Part shown: positions 24,073-36,405 of the stretch, piece by piece | Position numbering within the stretch: position 1 is the first letter of the stretch | How the letters are laid out: each line of letters opens with the position of its first letter | DNA from: Benincasa hispida | Lineage: Eukaryota; Streptophyta; Magnoliopsida; Cucurbitales; Cucurbitaceae | DNA length: 64,000 nucleotides | Assembly (NCBI RefSeq): GCF_009727055.1 | Contig: NC_052358.1 | Location: forward strand, 42,483,184-42,547,183 | Direction: 5' to 3' | Made by a program: the position numbers and the translations under genes | The notes under the pieces: model-generated | Database searches by the model: none | The model's input: the letters and a program-made list of their open reading frames with translations, nothing else | What the model was told of the DNA's origin: nothing

Positions 24073-24318
24073 ATGATTGCGTTTGACATCAAACCAGTTG
24101 TACGGAGTTTCATCATCTACATTCCATGTGACCATTTTGCTCATAGGATCTTAAAAGACAACTTTAAACACTATCATCCCAGAAGGTTATTGTTGAAAAC
24201 GATGTTAGAAGTAGAAACAAAAGTAGGAAATATGTGTGCAAGCGAAAAAGGTCAGCAACCTGGTGAGGGTGGTCGTCAAAAGCTAACCAAGATGATGGAT
24301 TCAAGAAAGGGTTGTTGA
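24073..24318 (+). other. Unrecognised 81-codon open frame
   Basis: The frame from ATG at 24073 begins MIAFDIKPVVRSFIIYIP and ends in a basic, glycine-rich tail before TGA. The surrounding 23880-24420 is less AT-rich than its flanks. I recognise no domain, signal peptide or membrane helix, and there is no neighbour to give context. It may be chance, a captured gene fragment in a transposon, or an exon remnant. Confidence 0.15.
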
Positions 24319-26270
24319 ACCAACGATCATAGATATGAGATTGCGAAGGACAAAAAGAGATTTTGGGGACAATTAAGTGAAGAAGATGAAGAATGTGAGA
24401 TTTAGGGTTTTTTTGTTATCTTATTTTAATAAATGATGATGATGATGATATTAACATTAATAATAAACTGAACAATATATATATATTTCTTTTTAAGTAC
24501 AACAAACCATTTTTACGTGTTTCTATATAATAAATTGAAAACAACGAAAATATGAAGAAAAAATATCAAATTAATTTGATGACAATATGTATAAATAATG
24601 AAAAAAAATATTTAGATACAATTGAATTTGATAGTAAAGGATAAATTCAAATATAAATTGGAGAGAAAAATCAAGAATTCTTGTTGTGATTAATTCGATA
24701 TTAGATAAAATCTAATTTGACAATAAGATACAAATTCAAATATAATTTAGAAGAGAAAAATCAAGAAGAGAGTTCGTTTATTTATAAGTACACTGTATTC
24801 CTAACTTCACTTTCATTTAAAGCTTCAATAATTATAGTGTATTTATAACTTCATCAACCACAAAACCTACGAAATGAGTCAAACTCGCTGTAAAGGCATA
24901 GCAAAAAGAGTAAGATTACAAAATTGGATACTTATTTGTTTGTCAAAAAGACAAATTAATGGTATAATAATATAAAAAAAATGATAATGAATAAAATTTT
25001 ATTAAAAAATACAAAAAATGATAAAAATTTAAATGAAATATACAGTTTGTTAGATGATAATATGTATAAAATATTAAGTAAAATCTTAAACAGATAAAAA
25101 ATTTAATCTGAATTTAAAATAATAAAAATAAGTAAAATAATGTAAAATCTAAAGAAATTAAAACCAAAATGGCGATAAACAAATTAAAGATTGATTAGTT
25201 TCGAGTATTTTTTCGATCAAATCAAAACAGATAACTAATTTCAATCAATTAGGGAGAGAAAGATAAGGAAGAGATTGGTATATTTTAAATCAATTCCTGA
25301 AGTAGTTATCAAAATCTAATTTGAATATTAAAAATAAATTCAAATTACAGAAGAGAGCGAAAATTACGGAATGATGCTCATTTTTAGTTTTGAGATTGGA
25401 TCGGTTAGATTATAATTTGATTAATTTGATTATTAATCAAGCTCTCCAATTACATTGTATTTATATCCTGATTATTAATCAAGCTCTCCAGTTACACTAT
25501 ATTTATATCTTGGTTATTAATAAAGCTTTACAATTATACTGTATTTAATATTCCGAACATATGAACTAACTAAGGGCAAGTCAGATATTATTAAAATATC
25601 AACTAAAATAGTGAATAAATATAAAATAGGTACAATTGAATCTAATAACACATACATAACAATTTAAACTTAAAAAATATGGGAAAACATTTGTTTAATT
25701 TATTAAGAATGTGTATAAAATAATGAAACACAATTCAAACATTTGAACAAATTCAAAATTTGATTAGATAAATGAAATTTGATAATATATGGATATTTAA
25801 AATATAAATTTGGTAGAAAATCTAGATATTTAATTCAAATAGATTAATTTGAAAAGTTGTTAAACAGAATCTAAATTAATAACAAAATATGTATTGATAT
25901 GTTAAATACGTGAGGAAAATTAGGAAGGGCAGTTATTTTCCAAATGAATCAATTAGAGGGAAAGTGGAGAACTAAGGCATCGGCAATTACCCTATATACA
26001 CAACCCCATCATAGTTTAAGATTCTACACTTACCGTGTATTTGTAGTTTCATCAATAACAAAAACTACAAACTAGACAAGGGTAAAACAGAGATTTGAAA
26101 ATTCGTGGTTATATGCATGTCATGTGAGTTACCATAAATCTTATTATTTGTTGGAATCATTTTTCAAAACCAAACCCTAAAATCTGTCCTATGTTCCAAT
26201 TCCCAATGGCTTTGTATTTTCTCCATTGATATAATGAAAACATAGGGTTTTCTCTTTCAATGGTTATCTC
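24319..26270. other. AT-rich intergenic DNA, no gene seen
   Basis: The stretch is low-complexity A/T-rich sequence. It includes a short GAT run near 24431, an (AT)n run near 24475 and recurrent phrases of the type 'actgtattt...acttcatcaa' (about 24790-24860 and 26020-26075). These suggest old diverged repeats. The 42-bp tandem array is listed separately. Confidence 0.6.
25430..25555. repeat. 42-bp tandem repeat, three units
   Basis: Units start at 25430, 25472 and 25514, each beginning ttattaat(c/a)aagct and containing a 'tatttata'-like block. The third unit is the most diverged. Confidence 0.85.
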
Positions 26271-28362
26271 TGTTGAGGTTGATGTCCTAAAGTCTCGTGT
26301 CATGTAGTTTGTAAATAGTATATACGAACACCTGTGATTGTTAATATATGATATTTACTTCACATCTTGTATTTTTCTCGGTTATTTGTTTTATTTGCTT
26401 TACCACAAACCAATAAACATAAAATCCCTAGTTACTGTATGTGACTCAAGTATGTATGTGGTGACGTACAAGTGGATCATGTCTTAAGGGATAACCAAAA
26501 TGGTCGGTAGTAAATGGATAAAGGAGGGAAACCTTATCCTGGTAACGCTACGGACGTGACACGCTTTGTGGAATGGTCACAAGTGTTGTGATTTGTCACA
26601 GATGGTCTGATCCTGATCATTCGTGTTGGGAACATGCGAACAAGGGCGTCCTATACAAAGAGTTTGTATAAGACCTGACCAAGAGGTGTTAACGTTTCCT
26701 TATATAACACCACTCATGACAGAGACTTCACTTCACTAGGATGACCATAGGTAACATAACCTCAATTCTGAGTGAGTTGGGAACTCCTACCTTTGAGGGC
26801 GGCCCTTTGATTTGTATGGATGCGAGTGGCTAGGTCGCCGATTCAAACCTACTATTTTGGGGATTCGTCTTATTTGGGAGCTGAGAACTCAACTACACAA
26901 GATGGAATTCACTCCTTCCCCAAGGCAAGGGTAAATAGATAAATGGCTCCTTAAGCCCTGATTCCAGGGCTTGAACGATGTGGCGCCACACACCTTATCT
27001 TGGCCTGAGAGGTGTTCACACATAGTTGGACTATGTTGTATTGTTCATTAGAGAAATCAGTGGTATTTAAGGAGTGAGTTGTAACTACATGGGCAAAACG
27101 GTAAATTGGCCCAACTGTACTTACGAGCATCTGTGAAGGGTTATCGTACTCATGATTGGTTATATCCGATGGATATAGAAATATATCTGTGGTAAGAATA
27201 GTTCAGTTGTTGGTCTTTAGTAGAATCGCTGACAGTTAACGGATGGTGAATCTCGTGGCTAAAGAGTTTAGTCAGCTATTTACGTACCATTGGAGCTTCG
27301 AGCTACAAGTCCATTAAGTCACCTGGGTAGCTTGGATAAAGTCGAGAACTAGTGTTTGGGTTAATTTTAAATGTTCAAATTGACAAGAGGAAGTTCAATT
27401 ATATATGATATAATTGGCTAAATGTATGAGATACATTATTTTGGAGGAAATTAGATATAAATATGATTTATATCAAGTAGAGGAGAAAATACTATAGTAG
27501 ATATATGATATCAAACTATAAGATATAAATATAATATGATTATATTTATTAATTAAATTAATTGATTAATTATTTGATAATTAATGGATTTACCCATTTT
27601 CGGACGTGGGAAGTAGGGCTATGATGGTTATGGTAACCGGCGGATTAAAACAATGAAAATTGTTTTCATTTTAATTCAATCGTGCATTCGTATCGTCCGC
27701 TCCCAAAAGAATCCGTGAAAGCGATCGCGAGAGCCTATACGATAGAATCTCGTTCGTCTAAGCTATCGTCTGCTTCACGCTTTCTCTAAACGATCACATA
27801 CATATTTCCTAAACGATCGTTCAGTTTTTTTTAAACGATCGTGTAGCTCTACTATACAATAAGCATTTCCGCTACACGACAGCAAAGTTTCATCTCCTAC
27901 TTGCTTATCGTCTACACGACGTCTTCTCCTCCATCCTCTACCAAACTCACCAAAACCCATTCTTTGGGTTTTTGACCCCGAGGATTCCCAGGTTTCTCTT
28001 GTGGTGGTGTCATCCCCGCTGCATTGTTCGTGTACGCTCTGATCGTGCTGTTGCAGTTGACATACTTGTCGGGTGCTGGTAGATCGGTGGGAGGTTTTTC
28101 TCTGCTGTGGGTTCACACATACGAAAAGAGTTTTCATCTGGTATGAACCTTTTTCCTTGTGTTTTATTGTATTCTGAGCATGCCGATAATGAGTTTTATA
28201 TGTGTAACTGTATGTATAGAATGTATGTCGTTTGTGTTTTGGTCACTGTGAAATCGGAGCGATCTAAACCTGCTCATGGAACTCTCGGTATAAGATCCTT
28301 CAATCTCTTCTTCATCCTCACTTCTGTTATGAATCTCTTATTCTTCCTCGCTTCTGCTATAA
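26271..28362 (+). mobile_element. Copia 5' LTR, about 2.1 kb
   Basis: It starts TGTTGAGGTTGATG at 26271 and runs to about 28362, immediately before the initiator-Met primer site TGGTATCAGAGCC (28363 onward). It shares its core block with the LTRs at 1104-2622, 11972-13813 and 63010 onward, and includes the GATCG array at 27715-27915. The last bases before the primer site (gctataa) have lost the canonical CA end, a sign of decay. No 3' LTR of this family follows. Confidence 0.8.
27715..27915. repeat. GATCG-containing degenerate array inside LTR
   Basis: Repeated cores include agcgatcgcgag, aaacgatcaca, aaacgatcgttc and aaacgatcgtgtag, plus 'tacacgac' variants, spaced about 20-35 bases. Several cores are palindromic (acgatcgt). 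The position and character match 13262-13420 and 63500-63735. Confidence 0.7.
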
Positions 28363-28464
28363 TGGTATCAGAGCCATTGTCTACGACAAAAGGTTCCGTT
28401 TTTCTATCAACTGATATTCTTAACTACGTTGTTTTTTTGGGCGGCGATTCTTGCTTCTTCCTCC

Positions 28465-29535
28465 ATGGCTTCGACGGACAAAGACGATTCTGCTCAAGGT
28501 TTTACTCCTGGTAATAAAGTTTGGATCACTAAATTGACTGATGTTAATTTTTTGCTATGGAAATTTTAGATTACCACAGCCCTAGAGGGTTATGGCCTTG
28601 AAATGTTTTTGGAAGAGGACCACCCCCAAAATATCAACCACAGACTCAAGATGCATCTTCGACTGTTCGAGTGATGACCACTGAGTACATAATCTAGAAA
28701 CGGCAAAATCGTCTAATTTCGTACTGGCTTCTTGTCTCCATGTCCGATGATATTTTAAATAAGATGATTAATTGATAGTCAACCAAAGATATTTGGTCTA
28801 TGTTGAAGAGTATCTATGTTGCTCGAAGTCTTGCCCAAATCATGCAGTACAAATATAAACTTCAGAACATCAAAAAGGGATCCATGCCTCTTAAAAAGTA
28901 TTTTCTGAAGATACAACAGTGTGTTGATGCCTTGGCATTGGTCGGTAAACTTGTTTTCCCTGATGATCACATTTGATATATTCTTGCTGGTTTGGGATCG
29001 GAATTTGAATCAATGGTTTTTGTTATTAATGCTCGTATTGACTCTCCTTCTATCCAAGATATCATGACTCTCTTCCTTAATCAGGAAACACAGATTGAAA
29101 ATAAAGAAAGTTAGTACAGAAGGATCATTACCCTCAGTGAATCTTGCGTTTAATACTTCAAATAGAGAGGGAGATAATTCCCGACAAAATAATCCTATCG
29201 ATCAAGTTAATCAGAATCAGCGTGGTCATGGGGGAGGTCGAGGAAATCCTAATTGGAATAATGTAAACAAACCACAATGTCAAATTCGTACTAAGTTTGG
29301 CCGTACTGCCCCTAAATGCTTATTCCGTTAAGCTCCCTCTCAGAATTATCAACCTCACTTGAGTTTTCCTCCTTCTCACTTTACTCAGTCTTCTAATCAA
29401 TCTGGCTTTTCTTTGATGACGACTACGGTTGCCTCTCCAGACCTTAACACTGACAGTAATTGGCATCCTGATTTTGGGGCAGCTAATCATCTGACCAACA
29501 ATTTCAACAATCTCTCTACTAGATTTGTTGTATAG
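28465..29535 (+). pseudogene. Copia gag with start of protease, decayed
   Basis: The gag starts MASTDKDDSAQGFTPGNKVW at 28465, about 100 bases after the primer site. It continues LWKF*ITTALEGYGLE, STKDIWSMLKSIYVARSLAQ and LAGLGSEFESMVFVINARID, the pattern of Retrofit/Ale-like Copia gag. A Gly/Arg/Asn-rich segment (HGGGRGNPNWNN) is followed by a knuckle remnant, CQIRTKFGRTAPKC, in which cysteine and histidine positions are lost. Sequence resembling the start of protease (DFGAANHLTN, expected DSGA) appears near 29470. Stops replace Gln and Trp codons. Homology fades by about 29535; the rest of pol is absent. Confidence 0.8.
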
Positions 29536-29697
29536 ACTTTTTTTCACCCATTCAAACTAACCAATTTTATCTTGATTGAAATTTTGGCGATTATACCAAA
29601 CTGTTCTTCCAACGAGATTCGACAGTTGAGATGATTGTGCTATCACCTCATCCTTAGAAAGGGTTTTGCTAGGACTAGCATTTTGATGATTGAATTG

Positions 29698-29907
29698 TGT
29701 TGACAATATGGTTATTAACCTAGGGTCGTTTATGTAATTGTGTAGACCCCTAGGGTTTTCTACTGTCTATTTATACAGTGTGTCTTTGTGTATTCAGTGT
29801 ATCATATTAAAATAATAAGAAAAGTCACTATATTGTGGTTTTTCTCCCTGTACTAGGGTTTCCACGTAACTGTGTTTATTCTCTTTCCCACTCTTTTATT
29901 TTTAACA
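29698..29907 (+). mobile_element. Short Copia 5' LTR, 210 bp
   Basis: It starts TGTTGACAATATGG and ends TTTTAACA, followed directly by the primer site. A TATA-like 'ctatttatacag' lies near 29768. The 3' LTR of the downstream element (35940-36274) is a different sequence, so this LTR has no partner in the window. Confidence 0.85.
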
Positions 29908-32900
29908 TGGTATCAGAGCTAGGCGACGAAACCCTAGCCGTTAAGGAAGAGAATCAAGCACAATCATCTTCTGCTTATGGAACTTCAGGTTTTGACATGA
30001 AGACAACTATTTGAGCGGCCGTAAAAGAGTGTTTTCAAGCAGCCTTATCGGAGTTACTTTCGGCCATCCAACAGCAGTCAACGGAGAGCCGCCGTCCGTG
30101 GGAGCTGCCGTACCAAATAAATACGGTTGTTCCAGGTTGCAGGGTGTTGCCTTCCGTGCCATCGGAGTCCGCCGCACCGTCACAGACGTCTGTGCCAGTC
30201 GAGGTCGCACTGGTCTACTATTTCACGTCAGTTCCGATCAACCTCAAAAGGGCCACGTCGAACGCGAACGTGGCTGGATCTTCCATGTCAAATGGGTTCG
30301 ACTAACGAAGAGCTATCCAGCCAACGATCCATTACCCAACGACGAGCCATCCAGTAGGCGATCATCTCGAACCGTCCGGTCGGTTGGGTTCTTCATAGTT
30401 GTCGGCGACCTCCTTCTAGCCGGTGATGTCTTTTCAGACGATAGTAGCAGCCCCGTTTCCAGCCGTTTGTGGTTCGACTCATTACCCAGACGATGTGAGA
30501 CAACGGTTGGCTTATCTGCAACAATAGATTTCAGATTTGGATACAATGTTTGGCGCAAATTCCCAACAGGTTCAACCAGTCTATTTAGAGAACCCGGTAA
30601 ACTCGTTCCCTATTTTTCCAAATGTTTCTTATTTATCTGGTTCAATGGACAATTCTGCAGAATTTCTTGTAGGGGAAAAATTAAATGGCCAGAATTATTT
30701 CTCCTGGTCCCAATCAATCCAAATGGCCTTGGAAAGGCGTCACAAATTTAGGTACTTGACAGGGGAGATTCTAAAGCTAGCACCAGGCGATCCACAAGAA
30801 CAAATCTAGAAAGGAGAAGACCCGCTGTTACGCTCTGTTTTGGTGAATAGTATGGAGCCTCAAATAGGCAGACCATTATTATATGCTGCAACCGTCAAGG
30901 ATATCTGGGAGGCAGCGCGAGGTTTGTACTCAAAAAGACATAATGCCTGTCGACTATATACGCTCCACAAACAGGTCCATGAATGCAAACAAGGATCCAT
31001 GAATGTTACATCTTATTTTAACAAACTAACAATGCTCTGGCAAGAGATGGACCTGTATCGAGAGATTGTCTTGAACTGTGCACAAGATGGGGCTCAATAC
31101 TTGAAAATCGAAGAAGCAAACCGTGTTTACATGTTCTTGGCTGGATTAAATCCTAAATTCGATGGTGTCCGTAGTCGCATATTGAGCCAGCACCCGACTC
31201 CCTTAAAGAAGTCTACTCCGAAATATGGCTTGAAGAGAATCGATCGTGTGCCATGAATAATTCCATTCCTACAACTGACGCAGCTGCTTTCGTTGCAAAG
31301 TCATCCAATGCTGATTACGATAAAAAACCCCCACCTGTGTGAACTTTGTAAGAAGCTCTGGCATACAAAGGACCAGTGTTGGAAATTGCAAGGGAAGCCT
31401 CCAAATAGCAGGCGATGACAGTCTCATGACAAATCTAATACTGGTCGTGCCCTGGTAAGTGACTTAGGAGATGAACAAACTCAGAAGCAGTTTTCCGTTG
31501 ATAGTAAGAACAACTTGAGTACGATTGGGGTGAGTGCTATTGCACAGTCATGTAATTTCCCTTCATTTGGTCGTATTAATATAAATGGTAAAAAACCATG
31601 GATTGTGGACTCAGGGGCCACAGATCATCTTACAAGTTCTTTAGAATTGTTTATGTCATATAACCCAAGTGCTGGAAATGAGCGTATTCGCATTGCAGAT
31701 GGGTCTTTTGCCCCTGTTGCGGGGAAAGGCCATATCTCTCTGTTTGACGGTTTAATTCTGTGTGATACTTTACATGTGCCTAAAATATCTTATAATCTAT
31801 TGTCTATCAGTAAAATTACAAGGGATTTGAAGTGTAAGGCAATTTTCTCACCTGATTCTGTTTTGTTTCAGGATCTGAAATCGGGGATGACGATTGGCAC
31901 TGCCAGGCACGATAAGGGACTCTATTTCCTTTCTGAAGAAGCTTCCTCTAGAGATTATCATCAAACTGGGTTTATGTCGTTAAATCTTTCTGTTTCTGAA
32001 AATGACTTTATGTTGTGGCATTTCCATTTAGGACATCCGAATTTTCAATATATGAAGTATTTGTTTCCGCATTTATTTCGTAATGTTAATACTTCTTTAA
32101 ATTGTGATGTGTGTATTCGTGCCAAGCAAAGTCGTGTTTCTTTCCGGTCTCAGCCTTACAAACCCTCGAGTCCTTTTTCCCTTGTTCATAATGATGTATG
32201 GGGCCCCTCACCAGTTACTACTTCCACTGAAAAACGATGGTTTTTCACATTTATAGACGATCATACTCGTCTTACCTGGGTTTTCCTCCTCACTGACAAA
32301 CCTGAGGTGTCATCTATTTTCCAACAATTTTATACAACTGTCGAAACTTAGTTCAAAACAAAGATTGGAATTTTACGAAGTGATAATGGGCGAGAATTCT
32401 TCAATGCCTTCTTCAGGGATTTTCTTGTTTCTAAGGGTATTGTCCACCAGAGCTCGTGTGCTTACACTCCGCAACAAAATGGAGTAGCTGAGTGGAAAAA
32501 TCGTCATCTAAAGTAGTCCGGTCTCTTATGTTATCTGCCACTCTTTCGTCAAACCTATAGGGGGATGCAGTTCTCTCTGCTGCCCATCTCATTAATTGGA
32601 TGCCCTCTCTTATTCTTAATCTTCATACTCCTTTAGAACTGTTTAAAGAGACCTTTCCAACCACTCGATTAATCTCCAATGTTCCTCTTCGGGTTTTTGG
32701 TTGTGTTGCCTTTGTTCACTCCCATGGTCCAAACCGCACAAAATTTACTCCTCGTGCTCAGAAGTGTGTCTTTGTTGGATTTCCACGTTGATGACATCCA
32801 CTTCATCAACGTGGATATAAGTATTATCACCCATCATCTCATAAGTGTTATGTCTCAATGGATGTCACCTTCCTCGAGGATCAGCCATTTTTCCCTGTTA

Positions 32901-34911
32901 GTCATCTTCAGGAGGGAGAACATGAATGAAGAGACTAACTGGTCATCTTATGCTATTCCCTTAGAATCAGCTTCCATTAAAACCTTGTCTAAACCTAGTT
33001 CTGAGCATGACAGTCTGTTCCTTTCTACCAACCAAGTTCCTTGGAAAACTTACTATAGGAAGAATCTCATGAAGGAAGCATGTCACCTGTCGAGCCAAAA
33101 CTGTCGACTCCAGTGCATGAGTCAGACCCGCCATTAGATCCAGGTACGTACATTCCTGAAATTAATGATGTTGATGTATGTATGGAAACTGATGAATGTA
33201 GGCAAGACAAGGGAGAAGGAAGTAGTAATGCTGAAAGAATGGCAGAAGGGGAGACAACAAAGAATGAAATGATTCTTGCTAATGATGATGTGGAGGATAC
33301 TACTGAAGTCTCTGATACACAGATAGTCGATCATGGTGAGGATCCTGGAGAGTTAAAAGAACATGATGCATCGCTTGATCTTCCTATAGCTCTGAGGAAA
33401 GGCACTCGTTCATGTACTAAATACTCTATGCATAGTTACATGACGTATAGTAATCTGGCAACTGAGTTCAAAGCATTCATTACTAGTTTGGACACTGAGG
33501 TGGTTCCAAATGACATAAGTGTTGCAATGAAAAACCAGAATGGCGGTTTGCTGTTATGGAAGAAATGAGAGCTCTTGAGAAGAATGGAACTTGAGAATAG
33601 GTGGCATTGCCTGAAGGGCACAAGACAGTTGGATGTAAATGGGTGTTTACTATAAAATACAAGTCAGATGGGATGATTGACCGGTACAAGGCTAGACTCG
33701 TTGCAAGAGGCTTTACTCAGACCTATGGAGTAGATTATTCTGAAACTTTTTATCCTGTGGCCAAACTTAACACTATCCGAGTGCTCTTGTCAGTTGCTGT
33801 AAATAAGGATTGGTCCCTACACCAACTTAATGTTAAAAATGCTTTTTTGAATGGGGAACTTGAAGAGGAAGTCTATATGAGTCCTCCTTCTGGGTTCGAG
33901 AGTCAATTCAAAAACAATGTGTGTAGATTGAGGAAGTTATTATACGGACTAAAACAATCTCCAAGGACCTGGTTTGATAGATTCACAACTTTTGTGAAAG
34001 CATAGGGGTATGTTCAGGGGCATTCTGATCACACTCTTTTTATAAAAAGATCGATATCAGGGAAGATAGCTGTTCTTATTGTCTATATTGATGATATTGT
34101 TTTATCTAGGGATGATGATGTAGAGATCATGAGGCTCAAAACAGAGATGGCCCGAGAATTTGAAATTAAAGACCTTGGGAAGCTAAGATACTTTCTGGTA
34201 ATGGAAGTGGCTCGCTCAAAAGAAGGTATATCAATCTCTCAATGAAAATATACTCTGGACTTACTAAAGGAAACAGGCATGACTGGGTGTAAACCTGTTG
34301 ACACACCAGTAAAGTACAATGCGAAGCTCAGTGATAAGTATGATAGATTTCCTCTTAATAAAGAAAGGTATCAGCGGTTAGTCGGGAAGTTGATCTACTT
34401 GTCTCACACAAGACCAGATATTTCTTATACAATAGGTTTTGTCAGTCAGTTTATGCAAGCTCCATGTGAGGATCATATGACAGTAGTTGAATGTATCCTC
34501 CGATACCTAAAAGGAACTCCTGGCAAAGGTCTAATGTTCAGAAAGACCGATAAATGATCTGTTGAAGCCTACACTGATTCTGACTGGGCAAGGTCTGTTG
34601 TTGATAGAAAATCGACATCTGGGTACTGTACATTTGTCTAGGGTAATCTAGTCACCTGGAGAAGTAAGAAACAAGGAGTTGTTTCTAGAAGTAGTGTTAA
34701 GGCTGAGTATAGGGCCATGAGTCTGGGGATTTGTGAAGAAATTTAGTTGAAGAAAGTGTTATCAGATCTCTAGCAAGATAATGAGCTTCCGATGAAATTG
34801 TTTTGTGACAATAAAGCTGCCATCAGTATTGCAAATAACCTGGTTCAACACGACAGAATTAAACACGTAGAGATAGACGGACACATTAAGGAGAGGTTGG
34901 ATAGTGGAAAC
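29907..34911 (+). pseudogene. Copia gag-pol polyprotein, decayed (5' part of mosaic element)
   Basis: One frame from 29907 (MVSELGDETLAVKEENQ) runs through a long gag N-terminus with five stops to MDTMFGANSQQ (30537), GEKLNGQNYFSWSQSIQMAL and LAGLNPKFDGVRSRILSQ. A frame change near 31200-31340 precedes the knuckle CELCKKLWHTKDQC. Protease WIVDSGATDHLTSS (about 31600) is intact. The pre-integrase HLGHPNFQYMK and CDVCIRAKQSRVSF follow, then integrase with the D, D, E residues in HNDVWGP, LRSDNGREF and NGVAEWKN. RT shows [32 protein letters not shown] and YIDDIVLSRDD; RNase H shows YTDSDWARSVVDRKSTSGY and CDNKAAISIANN. Stops and shifts occur throughout, so it is inactive. The homology changes to a different Copia at about 34912, inside RNase H. 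Confidence 0.9.
29908..29919 (+). promoter_or_regulatory. Primer-binding site, initiator-Met tRNA type
   Basis: TGGTATCAGAGC directly abuts the LTR end and is the standard Copia primer site. The ATG at 29907 overlaps it and opens the gag frame, so the primer site is translated as part of the gag N-terminus. Confidence 0.9.
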
Positions 34912-35925
34912 AGGTTTTCGAAGGTGTCCATATGAGCATGCACTATATGTCAAACAAGATAAGTATGACAAATTTCTTATGTTTCATTATATGTCGATGA
35001 TTTGCTTTTTACTAGAAATGATAAACTGTTGTGTGTTGATTTTAAGAATTCCATGAAAAGAGAATTTGAAATGAGTGATATGGGTCTCATCCATTATTTT
35101 TTGGGAATTAAAGTCAATCAAAAATATGGAGAGAACAACAAAAGTATGCTCATGATTTGCTGAAAAAATTCAAAATGGAAAATGTTTTTCCTTGTAACAC
35201 ACTCATGGATGCAAATTTGAAATTGAGCAAGAATGATATTGGAGAAGATGTTGATCCAAGCTTATGTCAAAGCTTAGTTGGAAGCTTGATGTAATTAACT
35301 ACAACAAGACTTGATATTCTATTTGTTGTCAGTATGTTAAGCAGATTCATGTCAAACCCTAAAAGAAGTCATTAGGAAGCGGGTAAGCGAGTTCTTTGTT
35401 ATATTCTTGGCATTTTGGAATTTATTACAAGAAAGTTCTAGAATCAGTTAGTTGGTTTTTATGATAGTGATTGGGGTGGTAATGTTGATGATCATAAAAG
35501 CACATCTGGTTATGTTTTTAGCATTGGTTGGAGTGTTTTTTCATGGACGTGTTTTTTCATGGACTTCAAAGAAACAACCTATTGTTGCTCTTTCTACCAC
35601 CGAAGCAAAATACATCTCTTTATCTGTAGCTGGATGTCAAGCTTTATGGCTTAGATGGATGTTGAAAGAATTGAAGTGTACGCAAAGAAGTCAGACTATT
35701 TTATATTATGATAATGGTTCTGTCCATTATCAAAAGATCCAGCCTTCCATGGAAGAAGCAAGCATATTAGAATCAAGTACCATTTTATCAGAGACTTGGT
35801 TAAAGATGGAGAAGTGATGGTAAAGCATTGCAAGACTCAAGATCAGGTGGCAGATATTTTTACAAAGGCACTAAAGATTGACTTATTTGTTAAGTTCAGA
35901 GAAAAACTTAGAGTTGCTCAAGTCT
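34912..35925 (+). pseudogene. RT-RNase H of a second Copia family (3' part of mosaic)
   Basis: From about 34912 the sequence restarts inside an RT domain: CPYEHALYVKQDKYDK, then YVDDLLFTRNDKLLCVDF (catalytic YVDD near 34995) and FEMSDMGLIHYFLGIKV. RNase H-like sequence follows (KKQPIVALSTTEAKYISLS), ending with a tether-like 'QVADIFTKALKI' near 35870. The RT therefore appears twice in a row in the window, from two families. A 16-bp duplication at 35533-35564 and several stops disable it. Short A/G-rich DNA leads to the polypurine tract. Confidence 0.85.
35533..35564. repeat. 16-bp tandem duplication causing a frame shift
   Basis: The unit gtgttttttcatggac occurs twice in a row. Sixteen is not a multiple of three, so it shifts the RNase H frame. 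Confidence 0.85.
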
Positions 35926-35928
35926 AGA

Positions 35929-36274
35929 TTAAGGGAGGATGATAGAATTAATCTAGACTTATATTCAAGGTGCATGAATTACATTTAATTAGATACATGA
36001 ATAGTTGAGATTCAAGGAATAGTTGAATACATGAATTACAAGATACATTGATAAATGTTCATATATTGATGAAAAGTCACATGTATTTGCATTTATCATT
36101 GATGTCTTTTGATGTATTTTCCTACTAGTATAAATATGTGTAGGATTTATCATTTATAAGGAAGCCAAGAAACTAAAGTAATGTTCAAGTTCTAGTTTCT
36201 CCAATCTTGTATGAGTAAGAGAGCAATATTTTTATCTATTGAGTTGTATTGTGAGAGCCTACTTCATTTCTAAC
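35929..36274 (+). mobile_element. Polypurine tract and 3' LTR, 335 bp
   Basis: The tract TTAAGGGAGGA is followed by an LTR from 35940 (TGATAGAATTAATC) to 36274 (CATTTCTAACA). It differs completely from the 210-bp 5' LTR at 29698. The flanks do not form a 5-bp target duplication (aattg before 29698, agtgc after 36274), which argues against integration of one intact hybrid. Confidence 0.8.
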
Positions 36275-36405
36275 AAGTGCAACCATAATTAAAATATTGG
36301 AGAATGAAAAATGTGTCAATTTGAGAATTTAGAAATTAGAAAATTAATTTTGAAAGTTGTTTGAGTGTGGAGAGTTCGAGTTTATAAATTAAAGTGAATT
36401 AATTA

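Noticed and set aside
25430..25555. 42-bp tandem units considered as a CRISPR or centromeric repeat.
   Set aside because: There are no spacers, only three units, and the unit is far too short for a plant centromeric satellite.
27715..27915. Regularly spaced short repeats reminiscent of a CRISPR array.
   Set aside because: Units are degenerate and variably spaced, lie within an LTR promoter region in a plant nuclear context, and have no cas genes nearby.
28107..28514. A 135-codon plus-strand frame with hydrophobic stretches.
   Set aside because: It spans the end of a Copia LTR and the primer-binding site; it is LTR sequence, not a membrane protein gene.
30011..30751. A 246-codon plus-strand frame, the longest uninterrupted one nearby.
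   Set aside because: It is an alternative frame over the Copia gag N-terminus. The true gag frame from 29907 matches known Copia gag pattern despite stops, while this one matches nothing I recognise.
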